From NCBI RefSeq assembly GCF_002127325.2, contig NC_035447.2:26799762-26863761 (forward strand): a DNA stretch of 64,000 nucleotides. Direction: 5' to 3'. The first letter of the stretch is position 1. Every line of letters starts with the position of its first letter. This stretch comes from Helianthus annuus. Lineage: Eukaryota > Streptophyta > Magnoliopsida > Asterales > Asteraceae. The notes beneath the pieces were generated by a model, which worked only from the letters and a program-made list of their open reading frames with translations, did not search any database and was not told where the DNA came from. A program made the position numbers and the translations under genes. Below are positions 1 to 10,678 of the stretch, piece by piece.

Positions 1-261
1 TCAAATCGTTCAATTTAGTAAATAATCTTCCTAACTCCCTCTATTTGAAAAAAAAAAAAAAAAAAAAAAAAAAACTCAATCAACCCCTGTTGATTTAATA
101 GTACATGGTTGTATAAGGAGTGTGTGCTTGGTTGTTTTACGCCTGTATAAGACCTTCTATGTACTCTATATGCTCGTTATAGGGCATCCAATGGTAGGTT
201 ATACACCCATATAGAGGTATAAAATCATTTAAAAATTAAAAATGTAATACGCCCATATTCA
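1..261. other. AT-rich intergenic sequence with a long A tract
   Basis: No gene or recognisable element is visible here. A run of 27 A residues lies at 48-74. It could be the tail of an old retroposed sequence, but nothing upstream is available to test that. The rest is AT-rich sequence leading to the foldback that starts at 262. Confidence 0.5.
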
Positions 262-760
262 TCTAATCTAACTTATAATAAACGAGTACAAATAATGACA
301 CATGGCATTCTCTCTTTAACTTCATAAATTTAATTTATAATTATTTAATAAATTTCTTTTAATATTAATATTAATAACTAATATATAGATACCATTTATT
401 TTTATCCTTATCTTTATCTAATATTAATAAATAACTTTAATTTTGCAATTTAGACCCTTTGTTTTTTTTACTTTTAACCCAAAGTTTTTCATCTTTTGCA
501 ATTTAAAAAAAAAGTTGGGATTAAAGATGAAAAACTTTGGGTTAAAAGTAAAAAAAAAACCAAAGGGTCTAAATTGCAAAATTGAAGTTATTTATTAATA
601 TTAGATAATGATAGGGATAAAAATAAATGATATCTATATATTAGTTATTAATATTAATATTAAAAGAAATTTATTAAATAATTATAAATTAAATTTATGA
701 AGTTAAGGAGAGAATGCCATATGTCATTATTTGTAGTATTTTATTATAAGTTAGGTTAGA
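262..760. repeat. Foldback (long inverted repeat), about 500 bp
   Basis: The left arm (262 to about 498) is repeated as its reverse complement in the right arm (about 524-760), with a short AT-rich loop near 500-523. Matching landmarks are the block CATGGCATTCTCTC near 301-316 and its complement near 709-720, and the block around 455-490 that mirrors 530-580. Both outer termini read TCTAA(T/C)CTAACTTATAATAAA going inward, and each TC is preceded by A. That is the arrangement expected of Helitron 5' ends, so the foldback may be two inward-facing Helitron 5' ends or a Helitron with a palindromic 5' region. A hairpin MITE of another class is the alternative. Confidence 0.8.
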
Positions 761-895
761 TTTTGGTCCACCATGCTTATCATCTTTCCCAAGTTATTTG
801 TCACCGCAACATGCGTGTGGGGTTCATCAAATTTTTCGTATATTTTTCCCGTTTGACTGGTCCGTCGCAGCGCATCTATTTTTCTCCGTTTAACA

Positions 896-900
896 AGTTC
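896..900. repeat. Left target-site duplication AGTTC of the palindromic copia
   Basis: AGTTC directly abuts the outer end of the left LTR (TGTAGGTCCC at 901). The same five bases follow the outer end of the right LTR at 9782-9786. Five base pairs is the usual duplication length for plant Ty1/copia integrases. Confidence 0.9.
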
Positions 901-1534
901 TGTAGGTCCCTTTTCTCGGAGGATCGAGAACAAACCTAAACCTTGTTATACTAACCCACTAGCGAGTGCGGAATCCAAGCTAGTAGGCAAACCGGAATGA
1001 AGTAAGAACAAACACAAGAACACACAAAGTTCACCGATTAACACCACTGTATTAATACGTATGAAGGTTCCGGTTACAAGCACAATGTTTACAAAACCAA
1101 AGATGTAAACTCTCAAGTGTGTGTGTGTGTGATTTCAGCAGAATGCTCTCAAGCTCTCTAACTCTTGTCTGTGTGCTTCTATCTAACACTAACACACTGC
1201 ATGGGTATTTATACCCATACATAGCAGGTCTGGTCGAAGGACTCGATAGATGGTCCGAAGGATCATCTATCGATGACAGGGAGCTCGAACGATCAGCATG
1301 GACATCGAAGGATCATCCTTCGATGTCTAATGGTTGAACTATGGTCGAACCATATCTTTCGAGCACCTCGAAGGATCAGTTGTATCCTTCGAGGCTATCC
1401 TTCGATCCAGACAACATCATGTTGTCCAAGTCAAACTAGGAGGATAGTTGACTTGGTCAACTTACAGACTGACTTTGGACATCGTTTACATACAGACCGA
1501 ATACAGACAAAGTACAGACACAAGTGCACCAACA
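901..1534 (-). repeat. Left LTR of the palindromic copia (minus orientation)
   Basis: Read on the minus strand it starts TGTTGGTGCAC at 1534 and ends CCTACA at 901, so it has the TG...CA ends of an LTR. It is 634 bp, the same length as the right LTR. The U3 part carries many copies of the motif TCGAAGGAT and its complement (about 1238-1412). A TATA-type box (complement of TATAAATA) lies near 1206-1213, so transcription would run outward, towards position 1. Confidence 0.92.
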
Positions 1535-1545
1535 AACTCCCCCTT
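1535..1545 (-). other. Polypurine tract next to the left LTR
   Basis: On the minus strand the sequence is AAGGGGGAGTT, immediately upstream of the LTR start. This is the normal priming site for plus-strand DNA synthesis in copia elements, and it mirrors the tract at 9137-9147. Confidence 0.85.
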
Positions 1546-3421
1546 GGCTGTAGCTTTGTCTTTATCTTCTATAGTTGCAGACTCGTCTTGAACTTCGACG
1601 GTCTTTGGTCTTTGAGTTACCAAAACTCTGATGTCCTTTCAAGTCTTCAATGTCGGAGGATCTTCAAAGTCTTCACGCCTTGAAAGCAGAGAGTGTATCA
1701 ACAAACTACCCGTATCATGTAGGAAGTGTGTTGACAAACTCCCCCTTAACATAAGCTCCCCCTTGAGTTATGCTCGTGAATGGACTTTATCTTTATGAAG
1801 TGAGATCCTTGTGGTGTTGAGGATGGTCAGCGGCTACTCGATCATCTTCATCAGTTGAGTGCCTTCTCGTCGTGTCTTCATTCCAAAGCTTGTCATCGAC
1901 CATGTTCTCCTAGCCTTTAGAATCTGCACATGCAAGAGATCTAAACGCGTAATGAGAACAACTGCTTGGAACATAGTATAAGCAAATGACACACGAATGA
2001 CCATGTCACAATCAAACACCGTCCGACAGTTTGAAAGTTTAATAAATTTTTCAATTTTAGTCTTTAACTTTCAAAACATGCAAATTTCGACCGTTTATGA
2101 AGATTTAGTCAGTTCGGTTTTCGTTCAGGTTTCACGTAACGAAGACTCGAGCTCCAACATCGTATGATCGAAAATAAAGTAGAAAGAAAATCTTTTTGGC
2201 TTTTATAAAGTTTATATTAAAACACTCCTAAAATCTTTTTGGTATATTTGAAAGTAAAAGACAACAATTTAAAATCCTTTGAGTGTTATCAAACGACATC
2301 ACCGCTAATGTCGTGCTGATATGCACCAAACGACGAAACTGTTTAAAAGAAGCAATAAAAGTTACGCAGTAAATAAATAAATATATACAGACATTCTTTT
2401 TGTGAGTTTCGAGGGTAAGAGAATCATATCAGTGTACGGTCATGCCAAAACACTCTTGTTGTTCAGTTAGTTAATATTAAAATAAGCATCCTATAACAAT
2501 TATCGGTATTGTTGTCCACTTAAGCTCAACTTATCAGATGTAATCATGTTTAGAGGATACGTTAATGTATGATTTATACTTACCAACCGGTGTTCATCCA
2601 CATCACGACACATTCCCGTATCAAGGTATGCACGAGAGTTCATCTTACCGGTGAGTATACCGATTATCATCTGTTTGACCGTATAAATTGTGAGATACTC
2701 ACTTATTTTGATTTGAAAAAAGTCCTTTGTGATATAATCACTTATTGATAAGGAACTTGATTTTCGTATGCATGAGGGCACAGGTGCAAGTCCGTGAACA
2801 GGTCAGTACTTCCGTACAGCAGAGAGACGAACTTGACACCCGGATAAATGTGATATTTTATCACTTATTTGATTTGGACATGTGATTGTTTATCACTTAT
2901 TGAGGTCGAATGCAGTATGTAGTATGTACACGTATGTATAGTATCATGGAAGATCTAGACTTGCGTCCCCGTTATTTTTCGGTAAAAGATACAACCATGA
3001 TACCCAGATGATAAGCAGCATAAAGACCGAATATCTCAGAACCTCGGCAATCTATCAAACGAAATTTCGGTACTAAGACCATATGCCAATGAATGGTTCC
3101 CACCTGATCTTCAGTCGATTAAGATTTATATCACCCTGCACACTTTAAAATGATTGTGAGCCTACCGATACATCTTATATAGAGCTGCTTATCGTTTTTC
3201 ATTTAAGGTTTAAAGAGGTTTGGATAGACCACTGATGTACTATCATTTTCTCTTTTGCTCTCCAGGAAACTCATTTTTGTTTTTCTATTGTTTTTGTGTT
3301 TTTGAAATTTTTCGATGTTTTTGGATTTTCCGATTTTTGGATTTACTCCCCCTAAAATCAATAAACTAAGACAAATTTAAAAACACAAAGGTATTTATAA
3401 AAATGATTTTCCGATGTTGGT
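1546..3421 (-). other. Left copy of the long 3' untranslated region
   Basis: This non-coding stretch follows the pol stop codon on the minus strand and runs to the polypurine tract. It is repeated in inverted orientation at 7269-9136, and a diverged version occurs at about 31800-33429 in the degraded SIRE-like element. It contains repeated AATAAGTGAT-type words (for example 2700-2900) and no ORF long enough to be convincing. Long 3' untranslated or env-like regions are known in SIRE/Maximus elements; I see no env-like protein here. Confidence 0.8.
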
Positions 3422-6400
3422 TTACTCTTGCTTGACCTTAATGCCATTTACCAATAATAAGAAGTCAAATCTAGATTTGTCAAAAGCTTTGGTAAATAAG
3501 TCGGCACGTTGGTCATCGGTGTGGACCTTAACAACATCGATTAGCCTTTTCTCAAAGCAATCACGTATGAAGTGATATTTGATTTCGATGTGTTTGGTCT
3601 TTGAATGCTGCACAGGATTTTTAGTGATATCTAAAGCAGCAGAATTATCAACGTATATAGGAGTAGTTAGGAATTCAAAACCGTAGTCCCGCAATTGTTG
3701 TTGGATCCAAAGAACTTGTGAACAACAACTTGAGGCAGCAATGTATTCAGCTTCGCATGTTGATGTAGCGACACACGTTTGCTTCTTGCACTGCCATGTG
3801 ACTAGGCGATTTCCTAAAAACTGACATCCAGCCGTTGTGGATTTGCCGTCGATTTTACATCCGCCAAAATCAGAATCACTGAATGCGACCAAGTCAAAGT
3901 TATTATCCCTAGGATACCACAGACCGGTGTCGGGGTAAGCCTTCAAATAACGAAAAATCCTTTTGACAGCTGCAAGATGTGAGGCCTTCGGATTAACTTG
4001 ATATCTGGCAAGTAGGCACGTTGGGTACATTATATCTGGCCTTGATGCTGTGAGGTACATAAGGGATCCGATCATCGCGCGATAGTATGAAGGGCTAACA
4101 GATTCACCCTTCAAGTCAGGAGTTATTCCGTGATTAGTTGGCAGTGGGGTACCAATGGGCGTTGCATCGGACATCTGGAACCGGCTCAAGATGTCTCCAA
4201 CATATTTAGTCTGATGGATGAATATCCCAGACTCCGTTTGTTGCACTTGTAGGCCCAAAAAGAAATTCATTTCCCCCATAGCACTCATCTCGAACTTATC
4301 CTGCATGATGCGCTCGAAATTCCTACACAAAACATCATTAGTAGAACCAAAAATAATATCATCAACATATACCTGTACCAGAAGAAGATCTCCATCTTGT
4401 TCTTTGATGAAGAGAGTACAATCGATAAGACCTCGTCGAAAACCGTTCTCCAGCAGATATGTAGATAAGGTTGCATACCAAGCTCGTGGCGCTTGATGAA
4501 GACCATAGAGAGCTTTGTTGAGCAACCAAACCCGATCGGGATGGACAGGATCTTCAAAACCTGGAGGCTGTTCGACATATACCTCTTCTTCAACCACACC
4601 ATGTAAAAATGCACTTTTGACGTCCATCTGGTAAACCTTGAATCCTTTGAATGAGGCATAAGCCAGAAAGATCCGAATAGCTTCCAGACGTGCAACAGGT
4701 GCATAGACTTCGTTATAGTCGATCCCTTCTATCTGACGAAAACCTTGAACGACTAAACGAGCTTTATTCCGAATAACCACTCCACGGTCGTCTTTCTTGC
4801 ATTTGAAGACCCATCGAGTGCCAATCTTCTTGTAATTCTCAGGCTTTTCAACAAGCTTCCAAACACCAAGCTTGTGAAATTGCTGTAATTCTTCTTGCAT
4901 GGCTTCAACCCAGGCACTATCTTTCAATGCTTCTTTCCACGACTTTGGTTCTTCTTGTGACACGTAACACGCGAAGGACCAGTCATTTTGTTGACCAGAT
5001 TCTCTTATAGCTGAATACAAACTAGCATTCCGGTTGTTTCTCAGCTGATTACGCGTCTGCACACCGCGATGGACATCTCCTATGATATTCTGCTGTGGAT
5101 GGATATCGTGAATCCTCATTTCAGGATTATCTGGCACACGAGCATTGATACCCAAATTATTCAGATTAAGATCAACAACCAACTCCACACCAGGAATGTG
5201 GTTAGAGGTGGATGCATTCCCTTCAGCAGTATCTATATTCTGCGTATGAGGTGTATCACCAGAGGCACCTTGAACAGGAGCAGCTGGAGCTGAAGATCCT
5301 TCGGCTGCATCATGATATTCATCATCTTCAGAAGAGTCATTATAATCAGCAGCATCTTCAAAAACCTCATTTTGAACCATATTGTTGACTGACGAAGAAG
5401 CTTGAAGGTCAACAACAATAGGTCTAACCAATGGTGAGACAGCAGCGTTGTCACTTTCCAACAACATTCGAGCCGCTGCTGATTCTTCGTCAAAGGTTGG
5501 CAGATTGAAGGAGTCAAATAGCCCATCATAATCGAACATCCACGGATCACCCGGAGCCCTAACAGGACTCGTGTACCTTTGAACCCTAACTTCGCTCCAT
5601 AGCTCAATCTTTTTGGTAGCTAGATTCCAAACACGAAAATTCGGAGTAGCATATCCAAGGAAGAAACCCTCGATAGCTCGTGCACCAAACTTTCCATCCG
5701 GCTCAATCATAGTACAAGGAGCACCAAACGGTTCAAGGTAAGAAAGATCCGGTTTCCTTTTCTGAAGGAGTTCGAAGCAAGTCTTGCCATGTCTCTTAAC
5801 TGTAAGAACTCTGTTCAACGTGTAGCAAGCAGCCGATACAGCCTCCCCCCAGAATTGAATAGGGAGTTCCGACTCTACTAACATTGTTCTTGCAGTTTCA
5901 ATAATAGTCCGATTCTTCCTCTCAGCGACACCATTTTGTTGTGGAGTATAACGAGAACTGTACTCATGAAGAATGCCTTTAGAAGTACAAAACTCATCCA
6001 TAACTTGATTCTTGAATTCAGTTCCATTGTCGCTTCGGATCCTTTTCACTTTCAACGTATAGAGATTCTCCAACATTGTAAGAAGATCCTTGAGGATGCC
6101 AGGAGTTTCACTCTTGTGTGCCATAAAAGATACCCAAGAAAATCTAGAGTAGTCATCAGTAACTACTAAACAATAAGCATCACCAAACGTTGTCTTGTGC
6201 TTCATAGGTCCAAAAAGGTCCATATGAAGACGTTCGAGAGGCATGCTGACAGTGTTGATTTTCTTCAAAGGGTGAGACTTCTTTGTTTGCTTCCCCTTTT
6301 GGCACGAGACACAGATATCTTGCAAATGAAAACTTCTCACAGGCACACCATTCACAAGATTATTTTTCACCAAATGGTTCATTTTTCTCAAGTGAATGTG

Positions 6401-6712
6401 TCCCATTCTTCTGTGCCAAGATATAGACTCCTTTTCTGTGGCTTTTGAGACAAAACAAGTGACTTGTGCAGATGTTGTAATCGCCTGGCTCATGTCGAGA
6501 ATATAAAGGTCATTAACTCTCGGAGCCGATAAGAGAATCCATTCTTGTGGAATTTTGAATCCAGGTTTCAGCACATAGCAGCCAGCATCATCAAAAAACA
6601 CAAAGGATTTTAGGAGTGTTTTAATATACCAAAAAGATTTTAGGAGTGTTTTAATCCGATTTTGATAGATTGCCGAGGTTCTGAGATATTCGGTCTTTAT
6701 GCTGCTTATCAT
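3422..6712 (-). CDS. Copia pol polyprotein: integrase, reverse transcriptase, RNase H (gag and protease missing)
   Basis: This is an uninterrupted 1096-residue ORF. A GAG-pre-integrase HHCC region lies at about residues 100-139 (WHRRMGH, then CVSCQKGKQ). The integrase core has the catalytic triad D165, D228 and E264, with 35 residues between the last two, and ends in the usual [15 protein letters not shown] block. An acidic, low-complexity linker spans about 405-545. The reverse transcriptase spans about 600-845, with YVDD at 782-785. RNase H follows at about 950-1075 (DSDFGG, then CEAEYIAAS). The first ~35 residues are not pol: they are read from the adjoining inverted 3' UTR segment and from a repeated junction patch, so the start codon is an accident of the rearrangement. 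An intact pol with no gag, protease or primer binding site could act only in trans. The absence of stops suggests a recent insertion. Lineage (SIRE-like) is inferred from motif similarity. Confidence 0.93.
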   Translation of the reverse strand: MISSIKTEYLRTSAIYQNRIKTLLKSFWYIKTLLKSFVFFDDAGCYVLKPGFKIPQEWILLSAPRVNDLYILDMSQAITTSAQVTCFVSKATEKESISWHRRMGHIHLRKMNHLVKNNLVNGVPVRSFHLQDICVSCQKGKQTKKSHPLKKINTVSMPLERLHMDLFGPMKHKTTFGDAYCLVVTDDYSRFSWVSFMAHKSETPGILKDLLTMLENLYTLKVKRIRSDNGTEFKNQVMDEFCTSKGILHEYSSRYTPQQNGVAERKNRTIIETARTMLVESELPIQFWGEAVSAACYTLNRVLTVKRHGKTCFELLQKRKPDLSYLEPFGAPCTMIEPDGKFGARAIEGFFLGYATPNFRVWNLATKKIELWSEVRVQRYTSPVRAPGDPWMFDYDGLFDSFNLPTFDEESAAARMLLESDNAAVSPLVRPIVVDLQASSSVNNMVQNEVFEDAADYNDSSEDDEYHDAAEGSSAPAAPVQGASGDTPHTQNIDTAEGNASTSNHIPGVELVVDLNLNNLGINARVPDNPEMRIHDIHPQQNIIGDVHRGVQTRNQLRNNRNASLYSAIRESGQQNDWSFACYVSQEEPKSWKEALKDSAWVEAMQEELQQFHKLGVWKLVEKPENYKKIGTRWVFKCKKDDRGVVIRNKARLVVQGFRQIEGIDYNEVYAPVARLEAIRIFLAYASFKGFKVYQMDVKSAFLHGVVEEEVYVEQPPGFEDPVHPDRVWLLNKALYGLHQAPRAWYATLSTYLLENGFRRGLIDCTLFIKEQDGDLLLVQVYVDDIIFGSTNDVLCRNFERIMQDKFEMSAMGEMNFFLGLQVQQTESGIFIHQTKYVGDILSRFQMSDATPIGTPLPTNHGITPDLKGESVSPSYYRAMIGSLMYLTASRPDIMYPTCLLARYQVNPKASHLAAVKRIFRYLKAYPDTGLWYPRDNNFDLVAFSDSDFGGCKIDGKSTTAGCQFLGNRLVTWQCKKQTCVATSTCEAEYIAASSCCSQVLWIQQQLRDYGFEFLTTPIYVDNSAALDITKNPVQHSKTKHIEIKYHFIRDCFEKRLIDVVKVHTDDQRADLFTKAFDKSRFDFLLLVNGIKVKQE
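6590..6660. other. Patchwork junction between pol and the inverted 3' UTR segment
   Basis: The plus strand contains two copies of GATTTTAGGAGTGTTTTAAT separated by ATACCAAAAA. The pieces match, in a different arrangement, the 3' UTR stretch at 8400-8466. Short repeated words at a junction of this type fit several template switches within homologous words during reverse transcription. The switch mechanism is inference; the repeated patch is directly visible. Confidence 0.75.
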
Positions 6713-7258
6713 CTGGGTATCATGGTTGTATCTTTTACCGAAAAATAACGTGGACGCAAGTCTAGATCTTCCATGATACTATACATACGTGTACATACTA
6801 CATACTGCATTCGACCTCAATAAGTGATAAACAATCACATGTCCAAATCAAATAAGTGATAAAATATCACATTTATCCGGGTGTCAAGTTCGTCTCTCTG
6901 CTGTACGGAAGTACTGACCTGTTCACGGACTTGCACCTGTGCCCTCATGCATACGAAAATCAAGTTCCTTATCAATAAGTGATTATATCACAAAGGACTT
7001 GTTTTCAAATCAAAATAAGTGAGTATCTCACAATTTATACGGTCAAACAGATGATAATCGGTATACTCACCGGTAAGATGAACTCTCGTGCATACCTTGA
7101 TACGGGAATGTGTCGTGATGTGGATGAACACCGGTTGGTAAGTATAAATCATACATTAACGTATCCTCTAAACATGATTACATCTGATAAGTTGAGCTTA
7201 AGTGGACAACAATACCGATAATTGTTATAGGATGCTTATTTTAATATTAACTAACTGA
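6661..7258 (+). repeat. Extra partial copy of the 3' UTR
   Basis: This 0.6-kb segment matches 7625-8218 in direct orientation and 2460-3055 in inverted orientation, so the segment occurs three times inside one element. It differs from the others by a few bases and a small change near 7000, where TTGTTTTCAAATC replaces TTTTTTCAAATC. It ends at 7258, where the sequence jumps back to the beginning of the 3' UTR. Confidence 0.9.
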
Positions 7259-7268
7259 ACCATTCTTG

Positions 7269-9136
7269 CGGAAAATCATTTTTGTAAATACCTTTGTGTT
7301 TTTAAATTTGTCTTAGTTTATTGATTTTAGGGGGAGTAAATCCAAAAATCGGAAAATCCAAAAACATCGAAAAATTTCAAAAACACAAAAACAATAGAAA
7401 AACAAAAATGAGTTTCCTGGAGAGCAAAAGAGAAAATGATAGTACATCAGTGGTCTATCCAAACCTCTTTAAACCTTAAATGAAAAACGATAAGCAGCTC
7501 TATATAAGATGTATCGGTAGGCTCACAATCATTTTAAAGTGTGCAGGGTGATATAAATCTTAATCGACTGAAGATCAGGTGGGAACCATTCATTGGCATA
7601 TGGTCTTAGTACCGAAATTTCGTTTGATAGATTGCCGAGGTTCTGAGATATTCGGTCTTTATGCTGCTTATCATCTGGGTATCATGGTTGTATCTTTTAC
7701 CGAAAAATAACGGGGACGCAAGTCTAGATCTTCCATGATACTATACATACGTGTACATACTACATACTGCATTCGACCTCAATAAGTGATAAACAATCAC
7801 ATGTCCAAATCAAATAAGTGATAAAATATCACATTTATCCGGGTGTCAAGTTCGTCTCTCTGCTGTACGGAAGTACTGACCTGTTCACGGACTTGCACCT
7901 GTGCCCTCATGCATACGAAAATCAAGTTCCTTATCAATAAGTGATTATATCACAAAGGACTTTTTTCAAATCAAAATAAGTGAGTATCTCACAATTTATA
8001 CGGTCAAACAGATGATAATCGGTATACTCACCGGTAAGATGAACTCTCGTGCATACCTTGATACGGGAATGTGTCGTGATGTGGATGAACACCGGTTGGT
8101 AAGTATAAATCATACATTAACGTATCCTCTAAACATGATTACATCTGATAAGTTGAGCTTAAGTGGACAACAATACCGATAATTGTTATAGGATGCTTAT
8201 TTTAATATTAACTAACTGAACAACAAGAGTGTTTTGGCATGACCGTACACTGATATGATTCTCTTACCCTCGAAACTCACAAAAAGAATGTCTGTATATA
8301 TTTATTTATTTACTGCGTAACTTTTATTGCTTCTTTTAAACAGTTTCGTCGTTTGGTGCATATCAGCACGACATTAGCGGTGATGTCGTTTGATAACACT
8401 CAAAGGATTTTAAATTGTTGTCTTTTACTTTCAAATATACCAAAAAGATTTTAGGAGTGTTTTAATATAAACTTTATAAAAGCCAAAAAGATTTTCTTTC
8501 TACTTTATTTTCGATCATACGATGTTGGAGCTCGAGTCTTCGTTACCTGAAACCTGAACGAAAACCGAACTGACTAAATCTTCATAAACGGTCGAAATTT
8601 GCATGTTTTGAAAGTTAAAGACTAAAATTGAAAAATTTATTAAACTTTCAAACTGTCGGACGGTGTTTGATTGTGACATGGTCATTCGTGTGTCATTTGC
8701 TTATACTATGTTCCAAGCAGTTGTTCTCATTACGCGTTTAGATCTCTTGCATGTGCAGATTCTAAAGGCTAGGAGAACATGGTCGATGACAAGCTTTGGA
8801 ATGAAGACACGACGAGAAGGCACTCAACTGATGAAGATGATCGAGTAGCCGCTGACCATCCTCAACACCACAAGGATCTCACTTCATAAAGATAAAGTCC
8901 ATTCACGAGCATAACTCAAGGGGGAGCTTATGTTAAGGGGGAGTTTGTCAACACACTTCCTACATGATACGGGTAGTTTGTTGATACACTCTCTGCTTTC
9001 AAGGCGTGAAGACTTTGAAGATCCTCCGACATTGAAGACTTGAAAGGACATCAGAGTTTTGGTAACTCAAAGACCAAAGACCGTCGAAGTTCAAGACGAG
9101 TCTGCAACTATAGAAGATAAAGACAAAGCTACAGCC
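7269..9136 (+). other. Right copy of the long 3' untranslated region
   Basis: This is the reverse complement of 1546-3420, with only scattered differences; for example one base differs near 2152 and its partner near 8548. Short reading frames translate identically in both arms, which shows how similar the arms are rather than that the frames are genes. It leads to the polypurine tract and the right LTR. Confidence 0.85.
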
Positions 9137-9147
9137 AAGGGGGAGTT
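9137..9147 (+). other. Polypurine tract next to the right LTR
   Basis: AAGGGGGAGTT sits immediately upstream of the LTR start TGTTGGTGCAC, mirroring the tract beside the left LTR. Confidence 0.85.
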
Positions 9148-9781
9148 TGTTGGTGCACTTGTGTCTGTACTTTGTCTGTATTCGGTCTGTATGTAAACGA
9201 TGTCCAAAGTCAGTCTGTAAGTTGACCAAGTCAACTATCCTCCTAGTTTGACTTGGACAACATGATGTTGTCTGGATCGAAGGATAGCCTCGAAGGATAC
9301 AACTGATCCTTCGAGGTGCTCGAAAGATATGGTTCGACCATAGTTCAACCATTAGACATCGAAGGATGATCCTTCGATGTCCATGCTGATCGTTCGAGCT
9401 CCCTGTCATCGATAGATGATCCTTCGGACCATCTATCGAGTCCTTCGACCAGACCTGCTATGTATGGGTATAAATACCCATGCAGTGTGTTAGTGTTAGA
9501 TAGAAGCACACAGACAAGAGTTAGAGAGCTTGAGAGCATTCTGCTGAAATCACACACACACACACTTGAGAGTTTACATCTTTGGTTTTGTAAACATTGT
9601 GCTTGTAACCGGAACCTTCATACGTATTAATACAGTGGTGTTAATCGGTGAACTTTGTGTGTTCTTGTGTTTGTTCTTACTTCATTCCGGTTTGCCTACT
9701 AGCTTGGATTCCGCACTCGCTAGTGGGTTAGTATAACAAGGTTTAGGTTTGTTCTCGATCCTCCGAGAAAAGGGACCTACA
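9148..9781 (+). repeat. Right LTR of the palindromic copia (plus orientation)
   Basis: This 634-bp LTR begins TGTTGGTGCAC and ends GGGACCTACA. TATAAATA lies at 9469-9476. Between about 9270 and 9445 the U3 region carries repeated TCGAAGGAT/ATCCTTCGA words, which may be enhancer elements. Its promoter points out of the element, towards CML copy 1 about 1 kb away. No primer binding site follows the LTR; the next bases are the target duplication. Confidence 0.92.
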
Positions 9782-9786
9782 AGTTC
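9782..9786. repeat. Right target-site duplication AGTTC
   Basis: AGTTC follows the terminal CA of the right LTR and matches 896-900. Confidence 0.9.
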
Positions 9787-10011
9787 GAACAACGCGCGAG
9801 TCCTGGATTGACTTAGTTATTTTTTTCTATGATTTACGTTTCGGTTTAATTTCTCTGCAACGAGCGTTCGTGATTCAAAGATTTTGCGTATGCTTTTCGC
9901 ACGACGTTGTTTTTTTCGTTTTTATTTAATTTGTTTTTACGAGTTTTTCCGGTGTTGGTGGTCGCTGACAGTGGTATAGCATTGATACTACTTGACACAG
10001 TTTTATAACAA

Positions 10012-10040
10012 CCGCTGCAACGCAGGGGCTTAATACTAGT
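10012..10040 (+). other. Helitron-type 3' terminus
   Basis: A short stem (CCGCTGC at 10012-10018 paired with GCAGGGG at 10022-10028, one mismatch) is followed by TTAATA and CTAG^T. A hairpin about 10 nt before CTRR and a following T is the standard Helitron 3' end. The best candidate 5' partner is at 262. Confidence 0.55.
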
Positions 10041-10052
10041 ATGTGAATAAAA

Positions 10053-10385
10053 AAGAGTTAATTACATAGTTAGTCCTTGTGGTTTGCACAAAATAACATA
10101 CTTAGGTACTAATAGTTTAAAATCATCTTCTAGGGGTATTAACTTTTTATTTTGTAACGTTTGGATGTATTAACTTCTAGGGTATTAACATAGTTAGTCT
10201 CTGTGATTTGCATAAAATAACATACTTAGGTACTAATAGAATGTGATTTTAAACCTACAAATAATGTTAATACCTCAAACGTTACAAAATGAAAAATTAA
10301 TACCCTAAAATGTGATTTTAAACAATTGATACCTGAGTATGTTACTTTGTACAAACCATAAGGACTAACTATGTAATTAACTCTT
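10053..10385. mobile_element. Foldback MITE, 333 bp
   Basis: The left end AAGAGTTAATTACATAGTTA is the reverse complement of the right end near 10366-10385. The arms continue with matching phrases such as GTTAGTCCTTGTGGTTTG on the left and CAAACCATAAGGACTAAC on the right. There is no coding. The terminal type does not identify a superfamily for me, and I did not find a clear target duplication. Confidence 0.75.
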
Positions 10386-10671
10386 ATACAGATAGCAATA
10401 TCCTTTAGATATTATTGTGTGTACATTATTTTTTATTGTGGAAATCATTATTATACAATATATTCACGGATAAATAAGTCAGGATAATCTTGTCCATAAC
10501 CCACAATGACCTAATCCACAAGAAACAAGCAAGAAATTTCCTTGTTTTCCACAAAAAACCCCATTCATTTCCAACCACGTTTCAATCACTACCTTCTCCA
10601 CCAGTTTCTTGCGACCTTCATTGACAGCTGACCTAAAAGGCATACATACACGCACATACTTATTTACTTAT

Positions 10672-10678
10672 TATAAAA
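10672..10678 (+). promoter_or_regulatory. TATA box of CML copy 1
   Basis: TATAAAA lies 147 bp before the start codon and is conserved at 38432-38438 in the second copy, in the same sequence context (TTATTATAAAAGCCA). The following leader is AC-rich and pyrimidine-rich, as is common for plant 5' UTRs. Confidence 0.65.

Larger units (their letters stand above)
901..9781 (-). mobile_element. Palindromic Ty1/copia element with inverted LTRs, 8.9 kb
   Basis: Both ends are the U5 end of the same 634-bp LTR, in opposite orientation. Going inward on each side the order is LTR, polypurine tract, then about 1.9 kb of 3' untranslated sequence. The left arm (901-3420) is the near-perfect reverse complement of the right arm (7269-9781). 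One pol ORF lies between the arms on the minus strand, plus an extra 0.6-kb piece of the 3' UTR (6661-7258). There is no 5' LTR followed by a primer binding site, no gag and no protease. The AGTTC duplication at both outer edges shows that the whole structure integrated as one unit. The pol sequence and long 3' UTR resemble the SIRE/Maximus lineage, and the 3' UTR is shared with the element at 15038-34135. Confidence 0.9.
262..10039 (+). mobile_element. Candidate non-autonomous Helitron shell, interrupted by the palindromic copia
   Basis: The 5' candidate is A^TC at 261-263, followed by AT-rich sequence and a CACATGGCAT block. The same block occurs near the 5' end of the better supported Helitron at 21504. 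The 3' candidate is an imperfect hairpin at 10012-10028 followed by CTAG^T at 10036-10040. With the copia insertion and one target repeat removed (8886 bp), the shell would be about 0.9 kb. No Rep/helicase coding is present. The two ends have been paired by inference only; they could belong to different elements. Confidence 0.4.

Noticed and set aside
1119..1683. Reading frames of 72 and 136 residues, identical at 8999-9563
   Set aside because: They lie within the LTRs and adjoining sequence and are identical only because the arms are near-identical inverted copies.
3422..6712. Autointegration of a normal element as the sole cause of the palindrome
   Set aside because: Autointegration would produce circles or inverted circles, not a linear form with matching outer target duplications and duplicated UTR patches. 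It cannot be fully excluded as one step.
9969..9985. Primer-binding-site-like AGTGGTATAGCATTGATAC
   Set aside because: It resembles the tRNA-Met site but lies 180 bp beyond the right LTR and has no adjacent LTR end, so it cannot serve the palindromic element.
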